NCBI RefSeq assembly: GCF_003352045.1
Contig: NZ_CP025815.1
Span: 558,001 to 622,000, forward strand
DNA length: 64,000 bases
Source of the DNA: Sulfitobacter sp. JL08
GTDB lineage: Bacteria; Pseudomonadota; Alphaproteobacteria; Rhodobacterales; Rhodobacteraceae
Reading direction: 5' to 3'
Part shown: in pieces, positions 17,866-26,105 of the stretch
How the letters are laid out: the number at the start of each line of letters is the position of its first letter
How positions within the stretch are numbered: the first letter of the stretch is position 1
The notes under the pieces: model-generated
Told to the model about the DNA's origin: nothing
Databases searched by the model: none
The model's input: the letters and a program-made list of their open reading frames with translations, nothing else
Made by a program: the position numbers and the translations under genes

Positions 17866-18201
17866 TTACCGGCGCTGGGACATGAGGCCAACAAGAAAGC
17901 CCAGCCCTGCTGCCATTCCAAGCGCGACAGCCGGTTTCCTGTGAACGAACTCACCGGCCTGCGCGCCCAGATGCTCTGCCTGTGCGTTCAGATCCGCGAT
18001 ATGTTCCGAACCCTTGGCCTTGGCGTCGGCGACACGTTCCTTGGCGGCGGCGCTCAGATCATTGCCTTGCGCCTTTGCCATATCACCCAGCGATTGCGTG
18101 ATCGAGACGATGTCCGCTTTCAGAGTTTCAAGCTGTTGCCCCAAATCTTCGGCTGTCGGGGCCGAAACAGAACCATTAGATTTTTTTTGCGTGCTGGCCA
18201 T
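17866..18201 (-). CDS. DUF883 (ElaB/YqjD-like) stress protein
   Basis: 111 residues from the ATG at 18201, which has AAGGAG six bases upstream; an in-frame upstream ATG lacks a site. The first ~85 residues are a charged amphipathic helix (LGQQLETLKADIVSITQSLGDMA) and the last ~25 a short membrane anchor ending GLMSQRR. The ElaB/YqjD/DUF883 family includes inner-membrane proteins that bind ribosomes in stationary phase in E. coli. A perfect EcfG promoter lies 40 bases upstream. Confidence 0.82.
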   Translation of the reverse strand: MASTQKKSNGSVSAPTAEDLGQQLETLKADIVSITQSLGDMAKAQGNDLSAAAKERVADAKAKGSEHIADLNAQAEHLGAQAGEFVHRKPAVALGMAAGLGFLVGLMSQRR

Positions 18202-18242
18202 GGTGGTCTCCTTTTCATTTTCAACTGTCATTTCTCACAGCC

Positions 18243-18267
18243 AACGCAGACGGGACAATAAAGTTCC
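18243..18267 (-). promoter_or_regulatory. EcfG-type stress promoter (GGAAC-N16-CGTT)
   Basis: On the minus strand GGAAC (18267-18263) and CGTT (18246-18243) are 16 bases apart. It points to the DUF883/holin-like pair starting at 18201. Confidence 0.78.
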
Positions 18268-18301
18268 GCCCGTTGCCCAACCATTCTTTTTCCCGTTCTG
18301 C

Positions 18302-18326
18302 GGAACTTCGCGGTGCATCGCACGTT
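18302..18326 (+). promoter_or_regulatory. EcfG-type stress promoter (GGAAC-N16-CGTT)
   Basis: GGAAC at 18302-18306 and CGTT at 18323-18326, 16-base spacer, about 53 bases before the DUF1328 start. It is divergent from the promoter at 18243-18267. Confidence 0.78.
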
Positions 18327-18378
18327 TATAGGGCAGTGAGCGCCAGAGAGGCGCGTATTATATGAAAGGAACCAAGAC

Positions 18379-18552
18379 ATGCTTTATTGGGCCGTAGTTT
18401 TCTTTGTCGTTGCCCTGATCGCCGCCGTTTTCGGATTTGGCGGTATCGCGACAGCCTCAGCCGGGATCGCACAGATCCTGTTCTTCATCTTTCTGGCGTT
18501 GTTCGTCATTGCCATGGTCGCCCGTGCGCTGCGCGGCAACACCCCGCGCTAG
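18379..18552 (+). CDS. DUF1328 (YtjA-like) small membrane protein
   Basis: 57 residues, two hydrophobic helices: [20 protein letters not shown] and then [22 protein letters not shown]. The pattern is typical of DUF1328/YtjA, a very common stress-induced small membrane protein. GAAAGGA lies before the ATG and an EcfG promoter sits at the expected distance. The Dps-like gene follows after 79 bases without an EcfG promoter of its own, so the two are probably co-transcribed. Confidence 0.85.
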   Translation: MLYWAVVFFVVALIAAVFGFGGIATASAGIAQILFFIFLALFVIAMVARALRGNTPR

Positions 18553-18631
18553 AACAACACCACTTTCCCTAAATACTGTCCTTTGGCCCAGCCGGAGGCA
18601 AACCAGAGTTTAACCAACAAGGAGTTTCATC

Positions 18632-19129
18632 ATGGCAGATGCCCTCACCGTCGTTCCCGAAGAAAACGAAGTCGGCACAGGTGTCAGAGATACCGCACCG
18701 GTGGCCGCAGCGTTGTCGGATACCGTAATCGACACCTATCGGCTGATCTTCAAGACCCACGCCTATCACTGGAACGTGGAAGGTGCGCTGTTCTATTCGA
18801 TCCACAAGCTGACGGAAGAACAGTACGAAGAGATGTTTGGCGCCGTTGATGTGATGGCCGAGCGTATCCGCGCTCTGGGCAAGCTGACGCCAATGTCCTT
18901 CGCGACACTTGCCCATGACAGTGTGATTGATGATCTGGATCAGACACCATCCGCACGCGAAATGGTCGAAGATCTGGTCAAGGATCACGCGCGCCTGGCG
19001 CACCGGATGCATGCCGCGATCAAGATCGCGGAAAAAGAACATGACGACGTGACGGCGGATCTTCTGACAGCGCGGTCGGCGTTTCATGAAAAGGCCGCAT
19101 GGATGCTGCGCGCCATCGCCTCGGAATAA
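18632..19129 (+). CDS. dps: Dps-family ferritin-like DNA-protection protein
   Basis: 165 residues. The Dps/ferritin core is visible: KTHAYHWNVEG (ferroxidase His), FYSIHKLTEEQYEEMF, then DVMAERIRALG. Dps assembles as a dodecamer, oxidises Fe2+ with peroxide and protects DNA. AAGGAG is present 8 bases before the ATG. Its place between DUF1328 and PhyR fits an EcfG-controlled stress gene. A strong terminator follows. Confidence 0.88.
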   Translation: MADALTVVPEENEVGTGVRDTAPVAAALSDTVIDTYRLIFKTHAYHWNVEGALFYSIHKLTEEQYEEMFGAVDVMAERIRALGKLTPMSFATLAHDSVIDDLDQTPSAREMVEDLVKDHARLAHRMHAAIKIAEKEHDDVTADLLTARSAFHEKAAWMLRAIASE

Positions 19130-19181
19130 GGGTTTGATCGGGGCCGGATCCCGTCCCTTTTTCCCGGCCCCTTTTACCTGA

Positions 19182-19213
19182 CCCTGCCGTATCCTTCGGC
19201 AGGGTCTTTTTTT
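19182..19213 (+). terminator. Rho-independent terminator after dps
   Basis: CCCTGCCG and CGGCAGGG form an 8-base stem with a 7-base loop, followed by T-C-T7. It ends the DUF1328-dps transcript just before the convergent end of phyR. Confidence 0.88.
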
Positions 19214-19214
19214 G

Positions 19215-20030
19215 TCAGCCCGCCTTTAGCGTTTCGGTTGACGAAAAGAACAGCGCCTGCCCGACCGCCGAGCGCACCTGATCTTCGGAATAGGGCTTTG
19301 CGATAACAAAGGCGGGTTCCGGGCGCTCACCGGTCAGCAACCGTTCAGGAAACGCGGTGATGAAGATCACCGGAATCTGGCCGATCTGTTCAAGCAGATC
19401 GTTGACCGCATCAATCCCGGACGAGTTGTCCGCCAGCTGGATATCGGCAAGGATCAGATCGGGCGCCTCGGCAAGCCCGAGCTTCAGCGCACCTTTCTGG
19501 GTGCGCCCGATGCCGGTCACGTGATGGCCCATTGAGGTGACGATGTCGTGGATATCCATTGCGATAATGGCCTCGTCCTCGATCACCAGAACCTTGCCGG
19601 CGACGCTTGCGTCAATCTCGCGGCGGGCAAGATCAATAAGGTATTCCACCTGATCTTGCGAAATCTGCATGATTTGCGCGATGTCGGGAACGCTGAACTG
19701 TTCAACGCTGTTCAGCAGCAGCGCCTGTCGCGTGTCAGGCGCCAGCACACCGATATGGCTGTGCACCGCCTGTTCCAGCCCCTGTTCTGGCGCATCGGCG
19801 GGCGCGCCGGCACTGTTCCAGACAAGATGGAAGGCGCGAAACAGGGCGACGCGTGCGGGTAAACCGGTTTCGAACACGGATCGGTCGTGCAGGATCGCCT
19901 CAAGCGTGGCGGCTGCGTAGGCATCGCCGGTGGTTTGTGTGCCGGTTAATGCGCGCGCATAGCGCCTGAGATAAGGAAGATGTGCCGCAATCTGTGCTGT
20001 CACATCGTTCTCTGGTTCCGTGGTTTTCAT
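19215..20030 (-). CDS. phyR: PhyR, general stress response anti-anti-sigma regulator
   Basis: 271 residues from the ATG at 20030 (GGAGGG upstream). The N-terminal ~150 residues are a sigma-like domain (LPYLRRYARALTGTQ, then QALLLNSVEQFSVPDIAQIMQISQDQVEYLI). The C-terminal ~120 are a receiver: EDEAIIAMD, the phospho-Asp in ILADIQL, Thr in FITAFPE and Lys in IAKPY. Phosphorylated PhyR binds NepR and frees EcfG. It is divergent from nepR-ecfG and both directions share an interleaved EcfG promoter region. Confidence 0.96.
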   Translation of the reverse strand: MKTTEPENDVTAQIAAHLPYLRRYARALTGTQTTGDAYAAATLEAILHDRSVFETGLPARVALFRAFHLVWNSAGAPADAPEQGLEQAVHSHIGVLAPDTRQALLLNSVEQFSVPDIAQIMQISQDQVEYLIDLARREIDASVAGKVLVIEDEAIIAMDIHDIVTSMGHHVTGIGRTQKGALKLGLAEAPDLILADIQLADNSSGIDAVNDLLEQIGQIPVIFITAFPERLLTGERPEPAFVIAKPYSEDQVRSAVGQALFFSSTETLKAG

Positions 20031-20059
20031 TAACCCTCCAAATTTTTCATGACTTCGCG

Positions 20060-20084
20060 GGAACCAACGCGCAAGTTGAGCGTT
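20060..20084 (+). promoter_or_regulatory. EcfG promoter for nepR-ecfG (GGAAC-N16-CGTT)
   Basis: GGAAC 20060-20064 and CGTT 20081-20084 with a 16-base spacer, 40 bases before the nepR ATG. It makes ecfG autoregulated. It overlaps the minus-strand promoter at 20066-20091. Confidence 0.82.
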
Positions 20085-20091
20085 AGGTTCC
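20066..20091 (-). promoter_or_regulatory. EcfG promoter for phyR (GGAAC-N17-CGTT), interleaved with the nepR promoter
   Basis: On the minus strand GGAAC is 20091-20087 and CGTT is 20069-20066, spacer 17, ending 36 bases before the phyR ATG. Its -10 lies immediately beside the plus-strand -35, so both promoters occupy the same ~32 bases. Confidence 0.8.
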
Positions 20092-20123
20092 ATGTAACTT
20101 CAAAAAAGGTAGCACGTGTATTC

Positions 20124-20294
20124 ATGACCGGGCCAACAGATAAAGACGGCGGCGCCGACAAAAAAAGCGCCGGACAAAAGGATCAGATCGGCGAGAACCT
20201 CAAGCGCGTCTATGATGATATCATAGATGAAGAGGTTCCCGAAAGGTTCAAGATTTTGTTGCGCCAGTTGAAAGAGCAAGGCGGTGACAAATGA
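20124..20294 (+). CDS. nepR: NepR, anti-sigma factor of EcfG
   Basis: 56 residues from the ATG at 20124. The conserved NepR core is present: IGENLKRVYDDIIDEEVPERFKILLRQL. NepR holds EcfG inactive until phospho-PhyR binds it. An upstream in-frame ATG at 20049 would lie before the predicted transcription start, so the short form is preferred. It overlaps ecfG by ATGA. Confidence 0.93.
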   Translation: MTGPTDKDGGADKKSAGQKDQIGENLKRVYDDIIDEEVPERFKILLRQLKEQGGDK

Positions 20295-20872
20295 ACGTTG
20301 CGCTGTCTGAAGACGATCCCGCCCGGCTTGATCCGCGCGACGAGATCGCCATACACCTCAAATCGATGCGGGCCTTTGCCCTGTCCCTGACCCGCGATGT
20401 GTCCCGCGCCGACGATCTGGTCCAGGATACCGTCGTCAAGGCCTGGACCAATATCGACAAGTTCCAGCCCGGCACGAACATGCGCGCCTGGCTGTTCACA
20501 ATCCTGCGCAACACGTTTTATTCCGAACGCCGCAAGGCCAAACGCGAAGTCGCCGATATTGACGGTGTGCTGACGGACCAGATCGCGGAAAAACCGGCGC
20601 ATGACGGGCGTCTGGCCATGGCCGATTTCCGCAAGATGTTCGAACAACTGCCCGATGAACAGCGCGAGGCTCTGATGTTGGTCGGGGCACAGGGATTTTC
20701 CTATATCGATGCGGCACAGATGTGCGGGGTGGCCGTGGGCACCATCAAAAGCCGGGTCAACCGCGGCCGCAAAACTCTGGTAGAGTTGCTGAAGCTAAAC
20801 GATGACGATGCGCTGGAACTGACCGATCAGGCCACAATCGGCGTCATCGCAAGCAACCCAAGATCCGGATGA
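20291..20872 (+). CDS. ecfG: EcfG, ECF sigma factor of the general stress response
   Basis: 193 residues. Region 2 has LVQDTVVKAW and FQPGTNMRAWLFTILRNTFYSE; region 4 has LPDEQREALMLVGAQGFSYIDAA and GTIKSRVNRGR. This is the ECF15/EcfG type. It sits between nepR and a histidine kinase with ATGA overlaps on both sides, which is the standard order for this module. Its promoter motif is found at six places within 7.3 kb of this window. Confidence 0.95.
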   Translation: MNVALSEDDPARLDPRDEIAIHLKSMRAFALSLTRDVSRADDLVQDTVVKAWTNIDKFQPGTNMRAWLFTILRNTFYSERRKAKREVADIDGVLTDQIAEKPAHDGRLAMADFRKMFEQLPDEQREALMLVGAQGFSYIDAAQMCGVAVGTIKSRVNRGRKTLVELLKLNDDDALELTDQATIGVIASNPRSG

Positions 20873-22656
20873 GCGAGGATCACAGCCAAGGGCAGTCAAA
20901 GCCCCTGAACGCCTTGGCGGGTGCCGCGCCGGAAAAGGCCAGCGGCCTCGCCCGATCGCTATCGGTGCGTGTCGCGATCCTTTTGACGTTGGCGTTGTTG
21001 CCGCTTGGGTTACTGGCAGTTGTGCAGACGCAAAAAGCGATCACTGCCGCCCGTCAGACCTATCAGGCCAGTTTGCAGGCGCAGACCTCGGATATCGTCA
21101 GACCGGAACGTGAAATGATCATTGCCGCCTTTGGCGCGGCCAACGGGCTGGCCGATGCGGTCGCGGTTCTTGATCCGGCTGCAACAGATTGTGTTGCGCT
21201 GATGCAGCGTGCGGCCCGTAGCACGCCGCACACCCTGTTCGTCGGCTTTACCAATTCAGACGGGCTTTCGGTGTGCAACAATTTCGACAAGCGCTATGAT
21301 TTTTCCGATAACCCGTCCTCGAAAGAGCTGTTTGAAAACCCGCAGGAACGGGTGTCTTTCAATCCGTCAGGCGAAGTGACGGGTATTCCCGTGATCATTG
21401 TCAGTCAGCCTGTCTATGGAAAGGAACAGGATTTTCTGGGGTTCGTATCATTGTCTTTTTCCGGACAGCCGATGGTGCGGGAACGCAACAGGATCGATAT
21501 CGCGCGGGAAGCGACCGTTGTGACCTTCAATGCCGAAGGAACGATACTGACCTCGGATGTTCCCAAAGAGGAGGTTTCGCAACTGTTGCCGGTGGACCGG
21601 TCCCTGAGCGAATTGGTCGGCCTGCCAAGACAGGCCTTCACCGCCCCGACAGTTCAGGGAACCAAACGCGATTTTGCCCTTGTCCCGATCATCCCGGGAG
21701 AGGCCTATGCGCTGGGTGTCTGGAAACCTGAGACGCCACTGGTGCAAAGCGTCAAATACGCGTCTGCAACGATCATGTTCCCGATCCTGATGTGGATCAC
21801 CAGCCTGTTGGTCGGGTTGATGGCGATCCAGCGTCAGGTGATCCGCCCGTTGCGCAGGCTCGGGCGCAGTATGCATGATTTCGCCGACAAGCGAATTGCG
21901 TTTCGCGGTGACGCGCTGAACGATTCGCCGGCCGAGATTCAGCAGATCGCACGCACCTTCCATAGCGTTGCATTCAAGCTTCTGAACGACGAGGCTGATC
22001 TGGAAAACCGGGTTTTCGAACGCGAAGTGCTGCTGAAGGAAGTGCATCATCGGGTCAAGAACAACCTGCAACTGATATCTTCGATCCTGAACTTGCAGTC
22101 ACGGCAGGCCACATCGAAAGAGGCACGGGATGCGCTGCGCACGGTGCAGGACAGATTGTCAAGCCTCGCCACCGTGCACCGGGCACTCTACCAGACAACC
22201 GAACTGTCGAATGTGCGGATTGATGTGCTTCTGGAAAGCCTGTTTTCCCAGCTGCTTGCGATCGGGTCCGAAACAGTGCGCGGGATCAAACTGACCACCG
22301 ATATGGATCCGGTGACGCTGGTGCCCGATCAGGCCAGCCCGTTGGCGATGCTTGCAACCGAAGCATTCACAAACGCGCTGAAATATTCAGGGAAAAACCG
22401 CGACGGAGAATTGTTTATCAATGTTCGCCTGAAACAAACCGATACGGCGGACGGGTCTGACATTGTCCTTGAACTTGCCAATTCCGTTTCCGAGGAAGTC
22501 ACGGATCAGGGTGCTGTCCGTCTGGGCCGCAAATTGATCCGGACGTTTTCCCAGCAATTGGGGGGCACGGTGGAACAATTACTGGAAAACGGGCGTTACG
22601 TGTTCGTTGTGACCTTCCCGTTCGAGGCATTCCATCCCGAGGATGAAAACGCCTGA
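20869..22656 (+). CDS. Sensor histidine kinase of the HisKA_2/HWE type, probable PhyR kinase
   Basis: 595 residues. Architecture: one membrane segment at about 32-52, a periplasmic sensor of ~240 residues, a second membrane segment at about 300-320, a HAMP-like region (RQVIRPLRRLGRSMHDFADKR), then the HisKA_2 box with phospho-His in EVHHRVKNNLQLISSIL and an HATPase domain with LATEAFTNALKYS as the N box. Such kinases next to phyR-nepR-ecfG phosphorylate PhyR. The sensor's signal is unknown; the periplasmic part contains few cysteines and looks like a Cache-type fold. Confidence 0.9.
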   Translation: MSEDHSQGQSKPLNALAGAAPEKASGLARSLSVRVAILLTLALLPLGLLAVVQTQKAITAARQTYQASLQAQTSDIVRPEREMIIAAFGAANGLADAVAVLDPAATDCVALMQRAARSTPHTLFVGFTNSDGLSVCNNFDKRYDFSDNPSSKELFENPQERVSFNPSGEVTGIPVIIVSQPVYGKEQDFLGFVSLSFSGQPMVRERNRIDIAREATVVTFNAEGTILTSDVPKEEVSQLLPVDRSLSELVGLPRQAFTAPTVQGTKRDFALVPIIPGEAYALGVWKPETPLVQSVKYASATIMFPILMWITSLLVGLMAIQRQVIRPLRRLGRSMHDFADKRIAFRGDALNDSPAEIQQIARTFHSVAFKLLNDEADLENRVFEREVLLKEVHHRVKNNLQLISSILNLQSRQATSKEARDALRTVQDRLSSLATVHRALYQTTELSNVRIDVLLESLFSQLLAIGSETVRGIKLTTDMDPVTLVPDQASPLAMLATEAFTNALKYSGKNRDGELFINVRLKQTDTADGSDIVLELANSVSEEVTDQGAVRLGRKLIRTFSQQLGGTVEQLLENGRYVFVVTFPFEAFHPEDENA

Positions 22657-22719
22657 TTTCCGATCGAACTGTCGGGTCATCGGACTAGTCCAAGATTTTG
22701 TTTCGTGTCAGGTTGGCTT

Positions 22720-24282
22720 ATGAATTCCTCAGATATCTCTTTGAAAACGCCGGTTACAAACGTGCGTCTTCTGATCACCGCCGAGGAAGCCTATCCGGCG
22801 ATGGAGCAGGCGTTTCTGGAAGCGCGCGAAGAAATCTGGGCCGGCTACCGCATCTTTGATCTGTCCACGCGGTTACGCAGCAAGGCGGCACAACGCATCG
22901 GAACAGACTGGTTTGATCTGATGGTGCATGTGCTGAAACGCGGTGTGGCGGTGCACATGGTCCTGTCGGACTTCGATCCTGTGGTCGGGCATGACCTGCA
23001 TTGTACCTCGTGGCGGTCGCGGCGGGCTTTTGTTGCCGCCGCCGAAGTGGCGGGGCCACGTGCACGTTTGCGCGTCATCAATGCGCTTCACACGGCCCGC
23101 GCCGGGCTGTTGCCCAAAGCGCTGTTGTGGCCGGGCATGTACAAAAAGTTGCGTGAACATGCGGATAGGCTGAACGCAATGAACGAGGATTCAAGAGAAC
23201 GGGTGTTGGAATGCAGCCCCGGTCTGCGCATTTTGCTGAGGTGGAAGAACGATGACGTACTGTCCGCACGCCCTTGGCCCCCGTGCGAGATCGTGCCCGC
23301 AACCCACCACCAGAAAATGGCAGTGTTCGATCGCAAGACCTTGTGCATCGGCGGGCTTGATCTGGATGAACGGCGCTATGACGACCTGCATCATCAAAGG
23401 CAGCGTGATGAAACATGGCACGATGTGCAGATGATGTGCGAAGGGGCGGTTGTCAAAGACGCCCAGAAGCATCTGGAGGATTTTCTGTACATGGGAGTCG
23501 GCGCGAAAGCCGCGCCATCCAACAGCCGTTTTCTGACCACGCTGTCGGTGCCGCGCAAAATGAATTTTCCGTATTTGTCGCCGCATCCCGTGGCAACAGG
23601 GCTGGCGCAAACGCACCATCGTCTGGCCCGAGAGGCCCGCAACCTGATCTATCTTGAAACCCAGTACTTCCGGGATCAAAAGTTTGCAAAAACGCTGGCA
23701 CGGGCCGCTCGTTTGCGCCCCGAACTGTCGTTGATCCTGACCCTGCCCGCAGCCCCTGACGATGTGGCCTTTGAAGGTTCGACATCGACGGATGCACGTT
23801 ATGGCGAAAACCTACAGGCAAAATGTCTTGCCACGCTCAAGGCGGGGTTCGGGGATCGTGTGGTGATCTGTTCGCCCGTGCGCCCGCATACATCGTCCAC
23901 CGGGGATCGGGATGAACTGTGCGGATCGCCGATCATCTACGTGCATGCAAAGGTATCTGTTTTCGATGAAGACGCGGCCATCATATCTTCGGCCAACCTG
24001 AACGGGCGCAGCTTTTACTGGGATACCGAAGCCGGCGTACTGATCGAGGATGCCGCGACCGTCCGGGCGATAAGGCAACGTGTGTTCGGCCACTGGCTGG
24101 GGCAGGACGCAGGACCGGAATTTTATGATCCGCTAAGGGCGGTGGTCGCGTGGCGCGGTTTGGTGGAACAGAATGCAACCTGCGCGCCGGACAAACGCAC
24201 CGGCTTTCTGGTGCCCCATGATACGCAACCCGCCGAACAGTTCGGTCGCGCGATGCCGGGTTTAACCGAAGACATCGTCTGA
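22720..24282 (+). CDS. Phospholipase D-family protein with two HKD motifs
   Basis: About 520 residues; a GTG at 22705 would add five residues. Both catalytic HKD motifs are intact: THHQKMAVFD (about 195) and VHAKVSVFD (about 412), the latter followed by SANLNGRSFYWDTE. This is the cardiolipin-synthase/PLD-like superfamily, which moves or cleaves phosphatidyl groups. No membrane helices at the N-terminus were seen, unlike ClsA, so it is a soluble or peripheral enzyme. It lies within the stress island, but no good EcfG promoter was found directly upstream. Confidence 0.85.
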   Translation: MNSSDISLKTPVTNVRLLITAEEAYPAMEQAFLEAREEIWAGYRIFDLSTRLRSKAAQRIGTDWFDLMVHVLKRGVAVHMVLSDFDPVVGHDLHCTSWRSRRAFVAAAEVAGPRARLRVINALHTARAGLLPKALLWPGMYKKLREHADRLNAMNEDSRERVLECSPGLRILLRWKNDDVLSARPWPPCEIVPATHHQKMAVFDRKTLCIGGLDLDERRYDDLHHQRQRDETWHDVQMMCEGAVVKDAQKHLEDFLYMGVGAKAAPSNSRFLTTLSVPRKMNFPYLSPHPVATGLAQTHHRLAREARNLIYLETQYFRDQKFAKTLARAARLRPELSLILTLPAAPDDVAFEGSTSTDARYGENLQAKCLATLKAGFGDRVVICSPVRPHTSSTGDRDELCGSPIIYVHAKVSVFDEDAAIISSANLNGRSFYWDTEAGVLIEDAATVRAIRQRVFGHWLGQDAGPEFYDPLRAVVAWRGLVEQNATCAPDKRTGFLVPHDTQPAEQFGRAMPGLTEDIV

Positions 24283-24326
24283 TCCCGATCGCGCCCCTAG
24301 CATTGGTCTGGTATTTCGCTTTGTCG

Positions 24327-24351
24327 GGAACCACGCAGCGGGTTGTGCGTT
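24327..24351 (+). promoter_or_regulatory. EcfG-type stress promoter (GGAAC-N16-CGTT)
   Basis: GGAAC 24327-24331 and CGTT 24348-24351, 16-base spacer, 38 bases before the CsbD-like ATG. Confidence 0.8.
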
Positions 24352-24388
24352 GTTCTTTCAGAGTTATCCAAATGAAAGGAGATCAGTC

Positions 24389-24589
24389 ATGAACCGCGAT
24401 CAAATAGAAGGAACGTGGAAGCAGATTAAAGGTGCAGTCAAAACCCAGTGGGGTGAACTGACGGACGATGATCTGCAGCAGGTTGATGGCAACCGCGACA
24501 AGTTGGTTGGCAAAATTCAGGAACGCTATGGCAAGACCCGCGAACAGGCGGAACGTGAAGTCGATAGCTGGTCCATGACGGAAAGCTGA
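24389..24589 (+). CDS. CsbD-family stress protein
   Basis: 66 residues from the ATG at 24389 with AAAGGAGAT upstream. The CsbD pattern is complete: MNRDQIEGTWKQIKGAVKTQ, WGELTDDD, GKIQERYGKTREQAE. CsbD proteins are small, charged and strongly induced by general stress responses. A perfect EcfG promoter precedes it and the PPOX-like gene follows after 4 bases. Confidence 0.9.
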   Translation: MNRDQIEGTWKQIKGAVKTQWGELTDDDLQQVDGNRDKLVGKIQERYGKTREQAEREVDSWSMTES

Positions 24590-24593
24590 AGCC

Positions 24594-25091
24594 ATGCCTG
24601 ATACATATCGCACAGAAAACGAACCAAAATCAGAATTGTTCGATCAGCTGTCGCATGTGCGCGCCGGAATGCTTGGGATAGAAGGGTCGGGTGCACATAT
24701 GCGCCCGATGACCCATTTTGCCGACGCGGGCAAAGCTGTCTTGTGGTTTATCACGTCGCGTAAAACTGATCTGGCAGCCCAGGTGGGGCAGGGCGCAACA
24801 GCGCATTACTGCCTTGTGGGCGAAGACACAGGATATTTTGCGTGTCTGCGCGGAGCCATCCGGCAAAGCGACAATTCCGAAATGCTGGACGAGTTGTGGA
24901 ACGCGGTTGCGGCCGCGTGGTTCACAGGGCGCGATGATCCGGATCTGTTGTTGCTGGAAATGTCGCTGCGTGATGCCGAAGTCTGGAGCGCGACCAACAG
25001 CCGCTTTCAGTTCGGGCTTGAAATAGCCTGTGCCAATCTGGACAAGGACGCAAAGCCCGATATCGGAGCACATACTGTCGTCCGGTTCTGA
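24594..25091 (+). CDS. Pyridoxamine-5'-phosphate-oxidase-like general stress protein
   Basis: 165 residues with the split-barrel flavin fold: MRPMTHFAD, LWFITSRKTDLAAQV, then a hydrophobic VG..YFACLRGAIRQ strand and LLLLEMSLRDAEVW near the end. This is the "general stress protein 26" branch of PPOX proteins, which binds FMN or F420; the substrate is unknown. It follows the CsbD gene by 4 bases and shares its EcfG promoter. A strong terminator follows. Confidence 0.85.
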   Translation: MPDTYRTENEPKSELFDQLSHVRAGMLGIEGSGAHMRPMTHFADAGKAVLWFITSRKTDLAAQVGQGATAHYCLVGEDTGYFACLRGAIRQSDNSEMLDELWNAVAAAWFTGRDDPDLLLLEMSLRDAEVWSATNSRFQFGLEIACANLDKDAKPDIGAHTVVRF

Positions 25092-25113
25092 AAACACTGT
25101 TTTTGCAGATTGC

Positions 25114-25153
25114 CACCCGGCTTGGGATTTGACCCCGAGCCGGGTGTTTTTTT
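25114..25153 (+). terminator. Rho-independent terminator after the PPOX gene
   Basis: CACCCGGCT and AGCCGGGTG form a 9-base stem followed by seven T. It closes the csbD-PPOX transcript. Confidence 0.88.
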
Positions 25154-25174
25154 GTCTGCGGGAAACCAGACGTG

Positions 25175-25203
25175 AAAAAGGGGGCACGGATATCCGCGCC
25201 CCC
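25175..25203 (-). terminator. Rho-independent terminator for the PRC-barrel gene
   Basis: Read on the minus strand, GGGGGC and GCCCCC flank the palindrome CGGATATCCG and are followed by five T. It lies 45 bases past the stop of the PRC-barrel gene and faces the plus-strand terminator at 25114. Confidence 0.75.
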
Positions 25204-25247
25204 TGTTGTTTGTCTTCGATACGAACGTGTCGCCACGTTCCTAAAAC

Positions 25248-26048
25248 TCAGCTTTCACCTTTCCAGGTGCGCATATCGTCCAGCTGATCTTCTGTCATAT
25301 CGACATAGGCACGCAATGTGTCCTCTGCCTCGACGCGGCGCAGATCGACCTGATCCACACTCAGCGCAACGGGTTTTTCACCGATGCCAAGGAAACCGCC
25401 GATGTCGATGATGACCGCATCGATCTTGCCGTTTTCGGCCAGTGTCAGCTCGCTGACTTCGCCGACCCATTCGTCATTCTTGCCGTATACGGCTGCACCC
25501 AGCAGATCCTCAGTTGTTACATCGGCAAAGGCAACGGTTGCCGGCTCGGGACGGTTCAGAACCATGTTTTCGGTGCCTCGCATCTCGCCTGCGTTTTCGG
25601 CAAGTTCATCGTCAAAGCGGGCGGTTTTCTGGAACATGGCTTCGCCACCATTGTAGACTATAAAAAGCTCTCCGGTGTCGTCTACATCTGGGGCGAACCA
25701 CACGTTCTGGATATCGATCCTACGCTCGGTTTCGCCAACACCCAGGAATCCGCCGGCATCCACGATCAGCGCTACGACTTGGCCATCTTTTGAAAGGACA
25801 ACGTCGCGGATTTCGCCGGCCATGGTCCAGTTATCCGGTACTTCGGTCAGTGAGGTGCCGGCTGCGTTTGCAGCATCATCCGAGCCGGGCAGATAGATGC
25901 GGTGACCAAGCAGGTTGGATGCCTTGATCGTCATGTGGCCCTGGGATTGCATGATGTCGGATTTCGACAGGTCGCTTACCGACTGCTCGGCCGCAACTGG
26001 GCCAGAGGCCATCGCGACAAGGGCTGTGGTTATTAAAAGGCGTTTCAT
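25248..26048 (-). CDS. Exported PRC-barrel protein with two barrel domains
   Basis: 266 residues with a Sec signal (LLITTALVAMASGPVAA). Two PRC-barrel domains follow: the first near GEIRDVVLSKDGQVVALIVDAGGFLGVGE and the second near VSELTLAENGKIDAVIIDIGGFLGIGE; the matching GGFLG(V/I)GE endings show an internal duplication. PRC barrels act in RNA metabolism and photosynthesis, and exported ones occur as stress proteins in Rhodobacterales. Function is unknown. A weak EcfG-like element (26106-26130) lies upstream. Confidence 0.85.
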   Translation of the reverse strand: MKRLLITTALVAMASGPVAAEQSVSDLSKSDIMQSQGHMTIKASNLLGHRIYLPGSDDAANAAGTSLTEVPDNWTMAGEIRDVVLSKDGQVVALIVDAGGFLGVGETERRIDIQNVWFAPDVDDTGELFIVYNGGEAMFQKTARFDDELAENAGEMRGTENMVLNRPEPATVAFADVTTEDLLGAAVYGKNDEWVGEVSELTLAENGKIDAVIIDIGGFLGIGEKPVALSVDQVDLRRVEAEDTLRAYVDMTEDQLDDMRTWKGES

Positions 26049-26105
26049 TGTGTACTCCTTTCTTGAATTCCTTTTCAGGCAGGGCGCATCCCTGCTTGAT
26101 AAATC

